Translations under genes and position numbers: made by a program
Shown: positions 1-6,081 of the stretch, one piece after another
How the letters are laid out: each line of letters begins with the position of its first letter
How positions within the stretch are numbered: the first letter of the stretch is position 1
The notes under the pieces: generated by a model
Databases searched by the model: none
The model's input: the letters and a program-made list of their open reading frames with translations, nothing else
Told to the model about the DNA's origin: nothing
Source of the DNA: Methanosarcinales archaeon
GTDB taxonomy: Archaea > Halobacteriota > Syntropharchaeia > Alkanophagales > Methanospirareceae
Length of the DNA stretch: 6,081 bases
Direction: 5' to 3'
NCBI GenBank assembly: GCA_025464645.1
Contig: JAODGF010000056.1
Location: forward strand, 1 to 6,081

Positions 1-2720
1 CCTACCATCGGCATCGTGTCTTTCGGATAATTTACCCAGTACAGCCAGCCGTCCCACGTAACCGGGTCGTTTTCCTTGCCTGCAATGGAATCAACCATTA
101 AAGAGCCCCAGCTCGCATACCATTCATCGCTTATCGTGTAATTGAATCCCCCGGCTTCTGCTGCGGCACTTAGCGCACCTAATGCTGTTGTTTGATTTAT
201 CGCATAGCTTTCACCGCTGTTGTGTGCTGTCACCTCTACCTTAGTACCCTCCAACAGTGTTACTTCTCCTTCCCATAACACCGGACTTTGCACTTCTGCG
301 GCGTCAAGCGCACCAAACGCCGTTGTTTGATCTGTCTCGTAACTTTCACTACAAAACGCGAGAACACCTATATTATCAACTCCTATAAACAAGGTGCGGT
401 TAGCAATAGCAGGATGTGATGCTACGTTATATCCGCCTCCAAATCCGGGAGGTGTATAAAGCGTATAGTTCCAAATTATTGAACCGTTGTTCGCATTCAG
501 TGCATATACTGTCCCATCTACCTCACTTGTTCCAAAATACACTTTCCCGTCGGCAACAACCGGTGACGAATCTATCGCTCCTCCCATCTCCTTATTTTCC
601 CATATTAAAGAGCCATTCCTCGCATTGTAGCAATAGAAGGTAGTGTCACCAGCAGAGCCACCAATATATAGTTTCTCGTTGCTCAAAGCAGGAGAAGCCC
701 AGCTTGATTTATGTTCCTTATGCCAGATTTCCTCGCCTGTGGTGATATTAACAGCGTAAATCCCGTATTCTTTCCTGTACATATACTTGGTAGTAAAGAA
801 AACCATTCCTTCTTCGCTCCAAACAGTAGGAGAACCTCTTATCTCCGTTTCCGTCGTGAAGTTCCAAACCTCCTCATGCGAACTTAAGTTCAGGCAGTAT
901 AAAGCATGTTGTCCGTTATCATTACCGGCGAAGAATATCTTGTCACCATAAGCGGAAGGGGATGAATAACAGAATATCTGCCCCCCGGTGGTGAAGTTCC
1001 ATTGCTCGGTTCCATCAAAAGAGAAAGCATGAAGCGTTCCATCTGAGAAGCTTAATACGTAAATCATCTCATTGAATACGAGCGGAGAAGAGGCAACACC
1101 ATACCATGACGGATTTTCTTCGATTTGCTTGCTCCATAATATCTCTCCATTTGTTGCGTTTACGCTTGTTATATTCCCACTCATCGTTCCTACAAATAAT
1201 CTTCCGTCTGCTATTGCTGCCGTAGATGCACCAAAAACATCTTCGTTCATCCATACGATTTCACCCGTGTCTGCGTCCAAGCAGAAAAGAGCATTCGTTT
1301 CACCGGTATCTTCTCCTCCCATACCTGAATACCATGTCTCTACGTACACTTTGCCATCTTGAATCACCGGTCCTGCCTGTATGCAGCCATGCGTTTCATT
1401 CGGCGATTGCCACAAAAGATTTGATGTCACTGGTCCTTTTCCTGCAACATCACCTGCCCTCTGCGCATTATACTGCAACGTTGGATAAGTCATGGTTGGT
1501 GCGATCAGCCCAGTCAAATATCCAAAAACAGTTTCAACTGCATCTACTATCCTCGGACCAGGTCTGCATATTACATCGCCATTGATTACGTGAATTCTGC
1601 CATATTTCACTGCATTTAGCGAGTTCAACTGTTCATCGGTCAGTATTTGCTCGCGTGTGCTTTCTGATGGACAGATGATCACCTGCGGGTTTTCCTCAGT
1701 GAGATCCGCCGGACTTATTTGGAAATACCCAGAGCCATAATTAGCAGCAATATTTCTGCCTCCCGCAGATCGGATAACGTCATTTATGAACGTATCATCG
1801 CCAGGCGTCCAGAAATTGCCACAGGTATAGAATACTCGCGGTCTTTTCTCTTCTTCCAGTGGTCCGACTTTCTCATTCACACGTTCCAGCCTATTCTCAA
1901 GCTCGTTTGCCAAGTTAGTGGCGTTGTCTGCACATTTCAGGACCTTGCCCATTAACCTTATTTCACCGATTACATCCTCGATGTCTTTAGAATGTAAATC
2001 TATGACATTATACCCCGACTCCACTAAACTACTTATGACATCCCCAACTCCAGGATTATGCGCCTCAACAATTATGTCCGGGTGTAAGTTCGTTATTTTA
2101 TCAATATCTGGTGTTGAATATCCCCCTATTACTTCTATTTTCCCATCATTTACCTTATCCACTACCTCAGTGGGATAATTACAAAAACTTGTTACTCCTA
2201 CAACTCTCTCACCTGCTCCGATTGCAAACAAGGTCTCGGTGCAAGAAGGAGCCAAAGAAACTATTCGCTTCGGTCTCTCGGAAAGGTAAAATGTGTAATT
2301 TTCAAAACCTTCTATTTCTGTTAAGTCGTTTTCTTTGCCTATCACCAGCGAAACTGTAACATTCCATGAGGCGCATTCTGTTGTTTCCTTTTCGCCCTTC
2401 CCCACGGCACTGACATTATAAATGCCGTACTCTTCAAATACATAAGATAAATTGGAACTCGTACCTTCCGATTCTTTTATCTCTTCTTCATTGACTGACC
2501 AGATCCAAGTGCAAGACGAATTGGAAGAAACAGCGAATTCAACCTCCCTGCCCCGGTCCACACAAATATCCACCGAAAAGCTATCTGATGCATCTCCTGT
2601 CACACTGTTCCATTGCGAAATCTTATCCCCATTTATTGCTAATGCAAGTCCTGTTAATAATAAGAGAAAAACACTTGCTAATAGCAATGTACAAATAATC
2701 ACCCTTCTGCTTTTTCTCAT
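1..2720 (-). CDS. Secreted BtuF-like / PQQ-like propeller / DUF4430 fusion protein, 3' end missing
   Basis: The open frame gives 906 residues without a stop and leaves the window at base 1, so the C-terminus is unseen. Residues 1-28 are a signal peptide (basic start, Leu-rich core, ALA before the likely cleavage). Residues 45-125 form an Ig/PKD-like domain of the type common in archaeal surface proteins (TWIW, FEEYGIYNVSAV). Residues 147-408 (bases 1497-2282) resemble BtuF/TroA-type binding proteins: PKRIVSLAPSCTETLFAIG, SFCNYP, GGYSTPDIDKI, LHPDII, GPRIVDAVE. Residues 410-790 (351-1493) form a PQQ-like beta-propeller with eight blade Trp (437, 490, 529, 574, 619, 666, 707, 750), mostly in GxxxW contexts. 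From about residue 816 a DUF4430/transcobalamin C-terminal-like domain begins (INQTTALGALSAA, GGFNYTISDEWY, WDGWLYWVNY). The likely role is extracellular binding of a corrinoid or metal chelate; this is inferred, and no BtuCD transporter genes are in view. ATG 2720 was chosen over the in-frame ATG at 2735 because GAGGGG lies 7 bases upstream of it and overlaps the earlier ATG. A propeller of this type need not bind PQQ; it may be structural. Confidence 0.9.
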   Translation of the reverse strand, partial: MRKSRRVIICTLLLASVFLLLLTGLALAINGDKISQWNSVTGDASDSFSVDICVDRGREVEFAVSSNSSCTWIWSVNEEEIKESEGTSSNLSYVFEEYGIYNVSAVGKGEKETTECASWNVTVSLVIGKENDLTEIEGFENYTFYLSERPKRIVSLAPSCTETLFAIGAGERVVGVTSFCNYPTEVVDKVNDGKIEVIGGYSTPDIDKITNLHPDIIVEAHNPGVGDVISSLVESGYNVIDLHSKDIEDVIGEIRLMGKVLKCADNATNLANELENRLERVNEKVGPLEEEKRPRVFYTCGNFWTPGDDTFINDVIRSAGGRNIAANYGSGYFQISPADLTEENPQVIICPSESTREQILTDEQLNSLNAVKYGRIHVINGDVICRPGPRIVDAVETVFGYLTGLIAPTMTYPTLQYNAQRAGDVAGKGPVTSNLLWQSPNETHGCIQAGPVIQDGKVYVETWYSGMGGEDTGETNALFCLDADTGEIVWMNEDVFGASTAAIADGRLFVGTMSGNITSVNATNGEILWSKQIEENPSWYGVASSPLVFNEMIYVLSFSDGTLHAFSFDGTEQWNFTTGGQIFCYSSPSAYGDKIFFAGNDNGQHALYCLNLSSHEEVWNFTTETEIRGSPTVWSEEGMVFFTTKYMYRKEYGIYAVNITTGEEIWHKEHKSSWASPALSNEKLYIGGSAGDTTFYCYNARNGSLIWENKEMGGAIDSSPVVADGKVYFGTSEVDGTVYALNANNGSIIWNYTLYTPPGFGGGYNVASHPAIANRTLFIGVDNIGVLAFCSESYETDQTTAFGALDAAEVQSPVLWEGEVTLLEGTKVEVTAHNSGESYAINQTTALGALSAAAEAGGFNYTISDEWYASWGSLMVDSIAGKENDPVTWDGWLYWVNYPKDTMPMV
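162..350 (-). repeat. Partial direct repeat at the propeller/DUF4430 junction
   Basis: Two 54-bp units, 297-350 and 162-215, are offset by exactly 135 bp (45 codons) and match at 41 of 54 positions by eye. They encode SESYETDQTTAFGALDAA and GESYAINQTTALGALSAA (12 of 18 residues equal). The second unit is the TTALGAL core of the DUF4430 domain. The first is a detached copy of that core at the end of the propeller, without the GGF and WDGW parts that should follow. It looks like a partial duplication or the scar of a lost domain copy. Confidence 0.75.
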
Positions 2721-2727
2721 TTTTCGT

Positions 2728-2733
2728 CCCCTC
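2728..2733 (-). promoter_or_regulatory. Ribosome binding site of the long secreted-protein gene
   Basis: GAGGGG on the minus strand lies 7 bases before ATG 2720. It overlaps the alternative in-frame ATG at 2735, which therefore has no site of its own and is unlikely to be the start. Confidence 0.6.
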
Positions 2734-2757
2734 ATTTTTAAAGTGCGATATTAGTCT

Positions 2758-2800
2758 ATAAAAAACTTTTGTTTTGAGTAATAAGTATAGTCCAAATGGG
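2758..2800 (-). promoter_or_regulatory. Promoter with putative operator upstream of the long secreted-protein gene
   Basis: On the minus strand an imperfect dyad (half-sites 2790-2797 and 2772-2779, 10-base spacer, outer CAAA/TTTG pair conserved) is followed by a TATA-like TTTTTTATAGA at 2755-2765. A start about 27 bases downstream would fall near 2733 and give a leader of roughly a dozen bases that just includes the ribosome binding site. The whole element matches the one at 3031-3073 in 32 of 43 positions. The T6 run at 2760-2765 could also act as an archaeal U-rich terminator for the small gene just upstream. Confidence 0.5.
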
Positions 2801-2819
2801 TAACCTTTGTGCATCATCT

Positions 2820-2987
2820 TTAGGATGCCTGATAAAGCGGATAGCCGTCAATAAACCACGAACCCAACTCACGTTTTATCTCCTCAAGCCTTTCCCGTAT
2901 CTCACCTTCTGCAAATCCTGAGTTAGGGATATTCTGAAATAGCCTCATCAGGTCCTTCATCAATCTTGTTATCTCCTCTTCATCCAT
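2820..2987 (-). CDS. Small acidic helical protein of unknown function, 55 aa
   Basis: A complete frame runs from ATG at 2987 to TAA at 2820-2822. The product begins MDEEEITRLMKDLMRLFQNI and ends SWFIDGYPLYQAS. It has no signal peptide or membrane segment, so it should be cytoplasmic. The charged, heptad-like stretches around residues 1-20 and 27-42 suggest two amphipathic helices joined by a PNSG turn, with an aromatic tail. I do not recognise the family. Support for a real gene: GAGGG at 2996-3000, 8 bases before the ATG; a TATA-like box upstream; and a promoter element shared with the long gene 99 bases downstream, which is on the same strand. The ATG at 2994 is out of frame and stops after four codons. 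A small regulator or partner of the secreted protein is possible but unproven. Confidence 0.6.
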   Translation of the reverse strand: MDEEEITRLMKDLMRLFQNIPNSGFAEGEIRERLEEIKRELGSWFIDGYPLYQAS

Positions 2988-2995
2988 TTTTCATG

Positions 2996-3000
2996 CCCTC
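2996..3000 (-). promoter_or_regulatory. Ribosome binding site of the 55-aa gene
   Basis: GAGGG on the minus strand, 8 bases before ATG 2987. It resembles the GAGGGG site of the next gene and supports that this small frame is translated. Confidence 0.5.
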
Positions 3001-3030
3001 GCTCTATTTGCATAAAGGGGTATAGGGATG

Positions 3031-3073
3031 ATAAATAACTTCCGATTTGGGTAATAATTGTAACTCAAATGGT
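3031..3073 (-). promoter_or_regulatory. Promoter with putative operator upstream of the 55-aa gene
   Basis: The minus strand carries a dyad whose half-sites on the plus strand are ATTTGGGT (3045-3052) and ACTCAAAT (3063-3070). They are complementary at 7 of 8 positions with a 10-base spacer. A TATA-like TTATTTATC follows at about 3031-3039, 44 or more bases before ATG 2987. The order and spacing equal those of the element at 2758-2800. The dyad also sits between divergent genes, so it could affect the plus-strand membrane protein gene too. Confidence 0.5.
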
Positions 3074-3097
3074 TGGATAAAACAGATACAAAGTAAA

Positions 3098-3107
3098 CTT
3101 TTAAAAC
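3098..3107 (+). promoter_or_regulatory. TATA-like box of the plus-strand membrane protein gene
   Basis: CTTTTAAAAC, preceded by purine-rich AAAGTAAA that could serve as a BRE, is centred about 26-27 bases before ATG 3129. That is the usual archaeal TATA-to-start distance, so transcription may begin at or next to the start codon and yield a leaderless mRNA. This would explain why no well-placed ribosome binding site precedes 3129. Confidence 0.4.
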
Positions 3108-3128
3108 GCAAGGAAATAATGGAACTAC

Positions 3129-5105
3129 ATGCTCCTATGGATATTTTTCGTCGTGGTTAGCTTTCTTCTCGGACTTTCCATATCCCTTCTTTTAGACATT
3201 TGTTTCCCTACTGCGGAACGTGCTTTTTTCTCTCTTGTCGTTGGACATGCCATATCTATATGGATTATTTTTCTGCTCTCATGTCTGAGAGGGTCATTAA
3301 GTGCTGGTGTTATCGTATTCTGCATCGTTATATGCGCTTTGATCTCGCTTATATGCTACGAAACGGCGAAAAGGTCAGGAAAAGGCTTCTTCGGCACGAG
3401 TAATAAATTGAGTGATGACAGATATGTCCTTTCCTTTTTTGTATCCATTCTGATTTACCTGCTGCTAATGAACTTATACTGCGTTTTTCGACCTGACGAA
3501 GCAGGTAATCTATTTGCTATGCACACTGTTTGGGCGGATTATCCGTTCCATACCTCGGTCATTACTTCCCTTGTTTATAGTGACACTTTTTCTTTTCCTT
3601 TGAGTTATCCACAGTTTTTACACACGGAGATGCATTATCCATTCCTCATGGATTTCTATTCCGCAGTATTAATGAAAAGTGGATTGAACCTGAGGGGCGC
3701 TATCATCATTCCAAACATATTGTTTCAGTTTTCTTTTTTTGGACTGCTATATTCTCTTGCTTATAGATTATCAGGGTTAAAAAAAGTGGGAATGTTGGCT
3801 ACGCTTATTTTTATCGGTTCCGGTTTTCCTCCGGGTCTGCAAACCGCGGGCATTCACTTCCTGAACCCGATGTACGCGGTTATCATGCCCCAAAGAACAG
3901 CAATGTTGGGCATAGCAATCTCTTTTGTTGTCTATATTCTTTTATTCCACGCACTCTTTATGAGAGAGGAGAAGGGAAAAGAGCAAGAGCAGGTTCCGTC
4001 AATGTATAAGGAGCTGTTTCTGGCTGGGACGCTTATTGGCTTGCTTCCCTACATCCACGCTCACTCGTTTATGGCTACTGCTTTTGTTTCTTTGCTTCTT
4101 TCCCTCTTCTATTTTTATTTCGCGTTTATCAAAACAGGAACCGGGGATTATAAAACCTTCGTTTCTTTATTTGCACCGCTAATTCTGCTTTCTTTACCAC
4201 AGGTATTGTGTATAAGAACAGGGGTAACCGAGAATTTCTTCGTTTTTTTCCCGGGCTGGACAGAAGCGAACAGAAACATGATATTGGGATTTGATTGGTC
4301 GTGCTTAGGGGCAATTTTTTCCGCGGTGAAAACGGTCTTCTTATTAACGAAATTCTGGATGCTGAACATGGGAATTCTCTTTTTTCTGCTTCCTTTAGGG
4401 TTCTTAAAATCCGCACGAAGAGTAAAAACATTTTATCTTCCCTTTTTATTCCTCTTCTTCATTGCAAACTGCGTGAAATTCCAGCCCTGGTATTTTGACA
4501 ACTACAAGATACTTTTACATTGGTATGTGCTGACAATCGTGCTCGCATCAATGGCGATATTTTGGGTAAGCGAGTATGTAGGAAAAAGGAGTAAAAGATT
4601 GTATATCTTATCACTTGCTTCTCTGATTATCCTATGCACTTTATTTGGCGTGGTTGCACATGCAGTGATGATAAAAGAGAATTATATGGTTTGGTCCGGT
4701 GAAGAAATAGGAATTGCAGAATGGGTGCGTGAGAACACAGCACCGAACAGCATTTTCTTGACCGGGAGTGCTCATAATCATCCCATACCCTCGTTATCTG
4801 GCAGACAAAGGGTGATGGGCTATGAGGGATGGCTGTGGTCGCATGGTATAAACTGGACGAGCATTAGTGAACGGAAAGAAGATGAAATAGAGATGTATAA
4901 GGGGAATTACACGCTAATTAAGGAATATGGTGTGGATTACGTGTGCATTGGTCCGTACGAGAAAGCCTTTGCAACTGATAATCGGTTCAGAATAAACGAT
5001 TCTGCTTTCGACAATGAAGCACAGTTTTATTTAAGATATGATGAGGTGATAGACGGAGATAGGTGGAGAATATATGAAGTCAAAACGCCCAGTAGCCCTG
5101 CGTGA
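3129..5105 (+). CDS. Multi-spanning membrane protein, probable GT-C glycosyltransferase, 658 aa
   Basis: The frame is complete, with an in-frame TAA at 3117-3119 just upstream. About 13-14 hydrophobic segments lie between residues 2 and 512. A soluble tail (about 518-658) follows the last one and should be extracytoplasmic. After the fourth segment comes a loop with acidic and His residues (RPDEAG 121-126, WADYPFH 135-141), where GT-C enzymes carry the catalytic acid. Other likely conserved points are PQR 254-256, IHAHSF 309-314 and WYFDNYK 454-460. The tail (EWVREN 531-536, GYEGW 564-568, HGINW 572-576, DEIEMYKG 585-592, YGVDYVCIGP 600-609) is of a kind I associate with archaeal and bacterial GT-C-like proteins; this is recalled, not searched. 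The enzyme would transfer a sugar from a polyprenyl-phosphate donor to an envelope acceptor. Donor and acceptor cannot be told from the sequence. The 3' end overlaps the convergent PIG-V-like gene, which fits a shared glycosylation role. Confidence 0.8.
   Translation: MLLWIFFVVVSFLLGLSISLLLDICFPTAERAFFSLVVGHAISIWIIFLLSCLRGSLSAGVIVFCIVICALISLICYETAKRSGKGFFGTSNKLSDDRYVLSFFVSILIYLLLMNLYCVFRPDEAGNLFAMHTVWADYPFHTSVITSLVYSDTFSFPLSYPQFLHTEMHYPFLMDFYSAVLMKSGLNLRGAIIIPNILFQFSFFGLLYSLAYRLSGLKKVGMLATLIFIGSGFPPGLQTAGIHFLNPMYAVIMPQRTAMLGIAISFVVYILLFHALFMREEKGKEQEQVPSMYKELFLAGTLIGLLPYIHAHSFMATAFVSLLLSLFYFYFAFIKTGTGDYKTFVSLFAPLILLSLPQVLCIRTGVTENFFVFFPGWTEANRNMILGFDWSCLGAIFSAVKTVFLLTKFWMLNMGILFFLLPLGFLKSARRVKTFYLPFLFLFFIANCVKFQPWYFDNYKILLHWYVLTIVLASMAIFWVSEYVGKRSKRLYILSLASLIILCTLFGVVAHAVMIKENYMVWSGEEIGIAEWVRENTAPNSIFLTGSAHNHPIPSLSGRQRVMGYEGWLWSHGINWTSISERKEDEIEMYKGNYTLIKEYGVDYVCIGPYEKAFATDNRFRINDSAFDNEAQFYLRYDEVIDGDRWRIYEVKTPSSPA
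5080..5105. other. Convergent 3' overlap of the two glycosyltransferase genes
   Basis: The plus gene stops with TGA at 5103-5105 and the minus gene with TGA read from 5082-5080, so their last codons share 26 bp on opposite strands. No T-rich terminator is evident just past either stop, so the transcripts probably run into each other and form antisense tails. Confidence 0.85.
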
Positions 5106-6081
5106 AAAGAACGAGGAAGAAGCTAAAAAATAACAGAAATGCAATGGTCATCGCATAATGCAACTCTGCTCGCTTATCGCCCATAACAGCAAGCACGATG
5201 AAAATAGGGAACATGGAGAGCGTATAACGCGGCATACTTAACCAATATGAGGTTGAAGCCACCGTAAGCCAGGTAAGAAGCATGTAAATGATATAAGAAG
5301 GACGTAATTTTGTAATGACTGCATAAGTAATGCAAGCTAAGCCAAACAAACCGAATACGAGTTCTGCACCCCCTATAATCATTTTCTCCGCGGGGTCTCG
5401 CCAAAAAATGCTCCACAAAGCCACTAATAACCCTTCCCAGGGAGGCGCTAAATGTTTAAACCAATGTGCTCTTTGTATCGCGATAAACGCAAAAGCATCT
5501 CCAAATACCGCATAATTCAACACGAGATAAGATATAAAACCTGAAGCGATCATGCAAATGAATAAAGCGTCCTTCACGTTCTTACGTGTATATTCGGATT
5601 GTTTTTTTGGTTTTTGTGAAAAAAGCTCATAGATCAAAGCAGGGATAAGAATAAGCCCGGTGATTCTTGTTGCTGCTCCAAACATCCCCAGCACACCCGC
5701 TGGGAACCAATTCCCTTTCCGCGCATAATAGAAGCAGGCAATCGTCAAGAACAAAAACAAACTTTCGGTGTAGCCTGCGATTAGGAAATAAGAAGTGGGA
5801 AATATGGCGAAATAAAAAACGCTTTTTAGTGCCGTGCTATGGGAATAATCAATTTTTACGAGTCGGTAAAGGTAGAAACCTGCGAGGAGTGACGTAAAGT
5901 TTGATATTAATAAGGCAGAGACTTCGTAATTACTGATGATGAGGGTTAAGAGTCTTATCAGAACAGGATACAGAGGCATAAAGACCATAAGATATCTCCC
6001 TTCTCCAACCGCGGTGTAGCCATTCTTTGCTATATCAACATAATGAGGAGCATCCCATCGGTTCCAGAGGAATATAATATC
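5080..6081 (-). CDS. PIG-V-like GT-C mannosyltransferase, N-terminus missing
   Basis: 333 residues are visible. The frame is open to the right edge, so the ATG at 5988 is internal and the true start lies outside the window, perhaps 40-60 codons further if the protein has the usual length near 400. Visible motifs match the PIG-V/GT-C mannosyltransferase group: WNRWDAPHYVDIAKNGY (residues 6-22) with the Asp of the first outer loop expected to be catalytic, FMPLYPVLIRLL (34-45), AGYTESLFLFL (102-112), AATRITG (136-142), GDAFAFIAIQRAHW (194-207), PPWEG (213-217) and PRYTLSMFPIF (284-294). Several membrane segments lie between these motifs and the protein ends in one. The family moves mannose from dolichyl-phosphate mannose to a lipid-linked or surface glycan on the outer side of the membrane. 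The sugar in this organism is inferred. It overlaps the neighbouring GT-C gene tail to tail. Confidence 0.8.
   Translation of the reverse strand, partial: DIIFLWNRWDAPHYVDIAKNGYTAVGEGRYLMVFMPLYPVLIRLLTLIISNYEVSALLISNFTSLLAGFYLYRLVKIDYSHSTALKSVFYFAIFPTSYFLIAGYTESLFLFLTIACFYYARKGNWFPAGVLGMFGAATRITGLILIPALIYELFSQKPKKQSEYTRKNVKDALFICMIASGFISYLVLNYAVFGDAFAFIAIQRAHWFKHLAPPWEGLLVALWSIFWRDPAEKMIIGGAELVFGLFGLACITYAVITKLRPSYIIYMLLTWLTVASTSYWLSMPRYTLSMFPIFIVLAVMGDKRAELHYAMTIAFLLFFSFFLVLFTQGYWAF

Noticed and set aside
1..2720. Possibility that the long gene is a frameshifted pseudogene
   Set aside because: Translation from 2720 keeps one frame with intact motifs of every domain to base 1 and no internal stop.
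2733..2735. Earlier in-frame ATG for the long gene (adds MRGRK)
   Set aside because: It overlaps the GAGGGG ribosome binding site of ATG 2720 and lies at or before the predicted transcript start.
416..2754. Several plus-strand frames of 75-119 codons, and a 61-codon minus frame at 1069-1254, inside the long gene
   Set aside because: All are out-of-frame shadows of the long minus-strand gene, whose translation shows continuous domain motifs from 2720 to base 1.
2623..2817. 64-codon minus-strand frame starting just after the 55-aa gene
   Set aside because: It runs through the shared upstream element and into the signal-peptide part of the long gene in another frame, and has no ribosome binding site or recognisable composition.
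3031..3073. The repeated dyads as a transposon end or CRISPR repeat
   Set aside because: There are only two diverged copies, 273 bp apart, each at the same place before a gene, with no transposase, target duplication or spacer pattern; a promoter element explains them better.
4129..4498. Small frames inside the plus-strand membrane protein gene
   Set aside because: They overlap conserved-looking membrane segments of the 658-residue protein in other frames and have no signals of their own.
5986..5988. ATG at 5988 as start of the PIG-V-like gene
   Set aside because: The frame stays open upstream to 6081 and encodes the family motif WNRWDAPHYVDIAKNGY before this ATG, so it is an internal Met.

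Overview
The window looks archaeal, probably from a euryarchaeon of the methanogen, ANME or Archaeoglobus kind. This is inferred from gene content and signals, not from a marker gene. The signs are a secreted multi-domain protein of the type seen in those lineages (Ig-like, BtuF-like, PQQ-like propeller and transcobalamin-like modules), TATA-like boxes at archaeal spacing, GAGGG ribosome binding sites, and GT-C membrane glycosyltransferases with an extracytoplasmic tail. No rRNA, tRNA, CRISPR array or mobile element was found.

Left part (1-2720, minus strand): one very long open frame of 906 visible codons runs off the left edge. It encodes a secreted protein with a signal peptide, an Ig/PKD-like domain, a cobalamin/iron-siderophore type periplasmic-binding domain (BtuF/TroA-like), an eight-Trp PQQ-like beta-propeller, a truncated repeat, and the start of a DUF4430 (transcobalamin C-terminal-like) domain. 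Two modules of families known to bind corrinoids in one polypeptide suggest surface capture of cobamides. That function is inferred.

Middle (2721-3128): a 55-codon gene of unknown function (2820-2987, minus) lies upstream of the long gene. Each of the two minus-strand genes is preceded by a similar 43-bp element (32/43 identical) made of an imperfect WTTTGRGT-N10-RYYCAAAT dyad followed by a TATA-like box. This points to co-regulation by one DNA-binding protein.

Right part (3129-6081): two genes face each other and overlap by 26 bp at their 3' ends. The first (3129-5105, plus) is a 658-residue multi-spanning membrane protein with the layout of a GT-C glycosyltransferase. The second (5080 to beyond 6081, minus, N-terminus missing) is a PIG-V-like GT-C mannosyltransferase. 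Both probably use lipid-linked sugars on the outer face of the membrane. The large secreted protein next to them is rich in N-glycosylation sequons (19 in the visible part), so the locus may pair a surface receptor with cell-surface glycosylation enzymes. No stretch longer than 300 bases lacks a gene.
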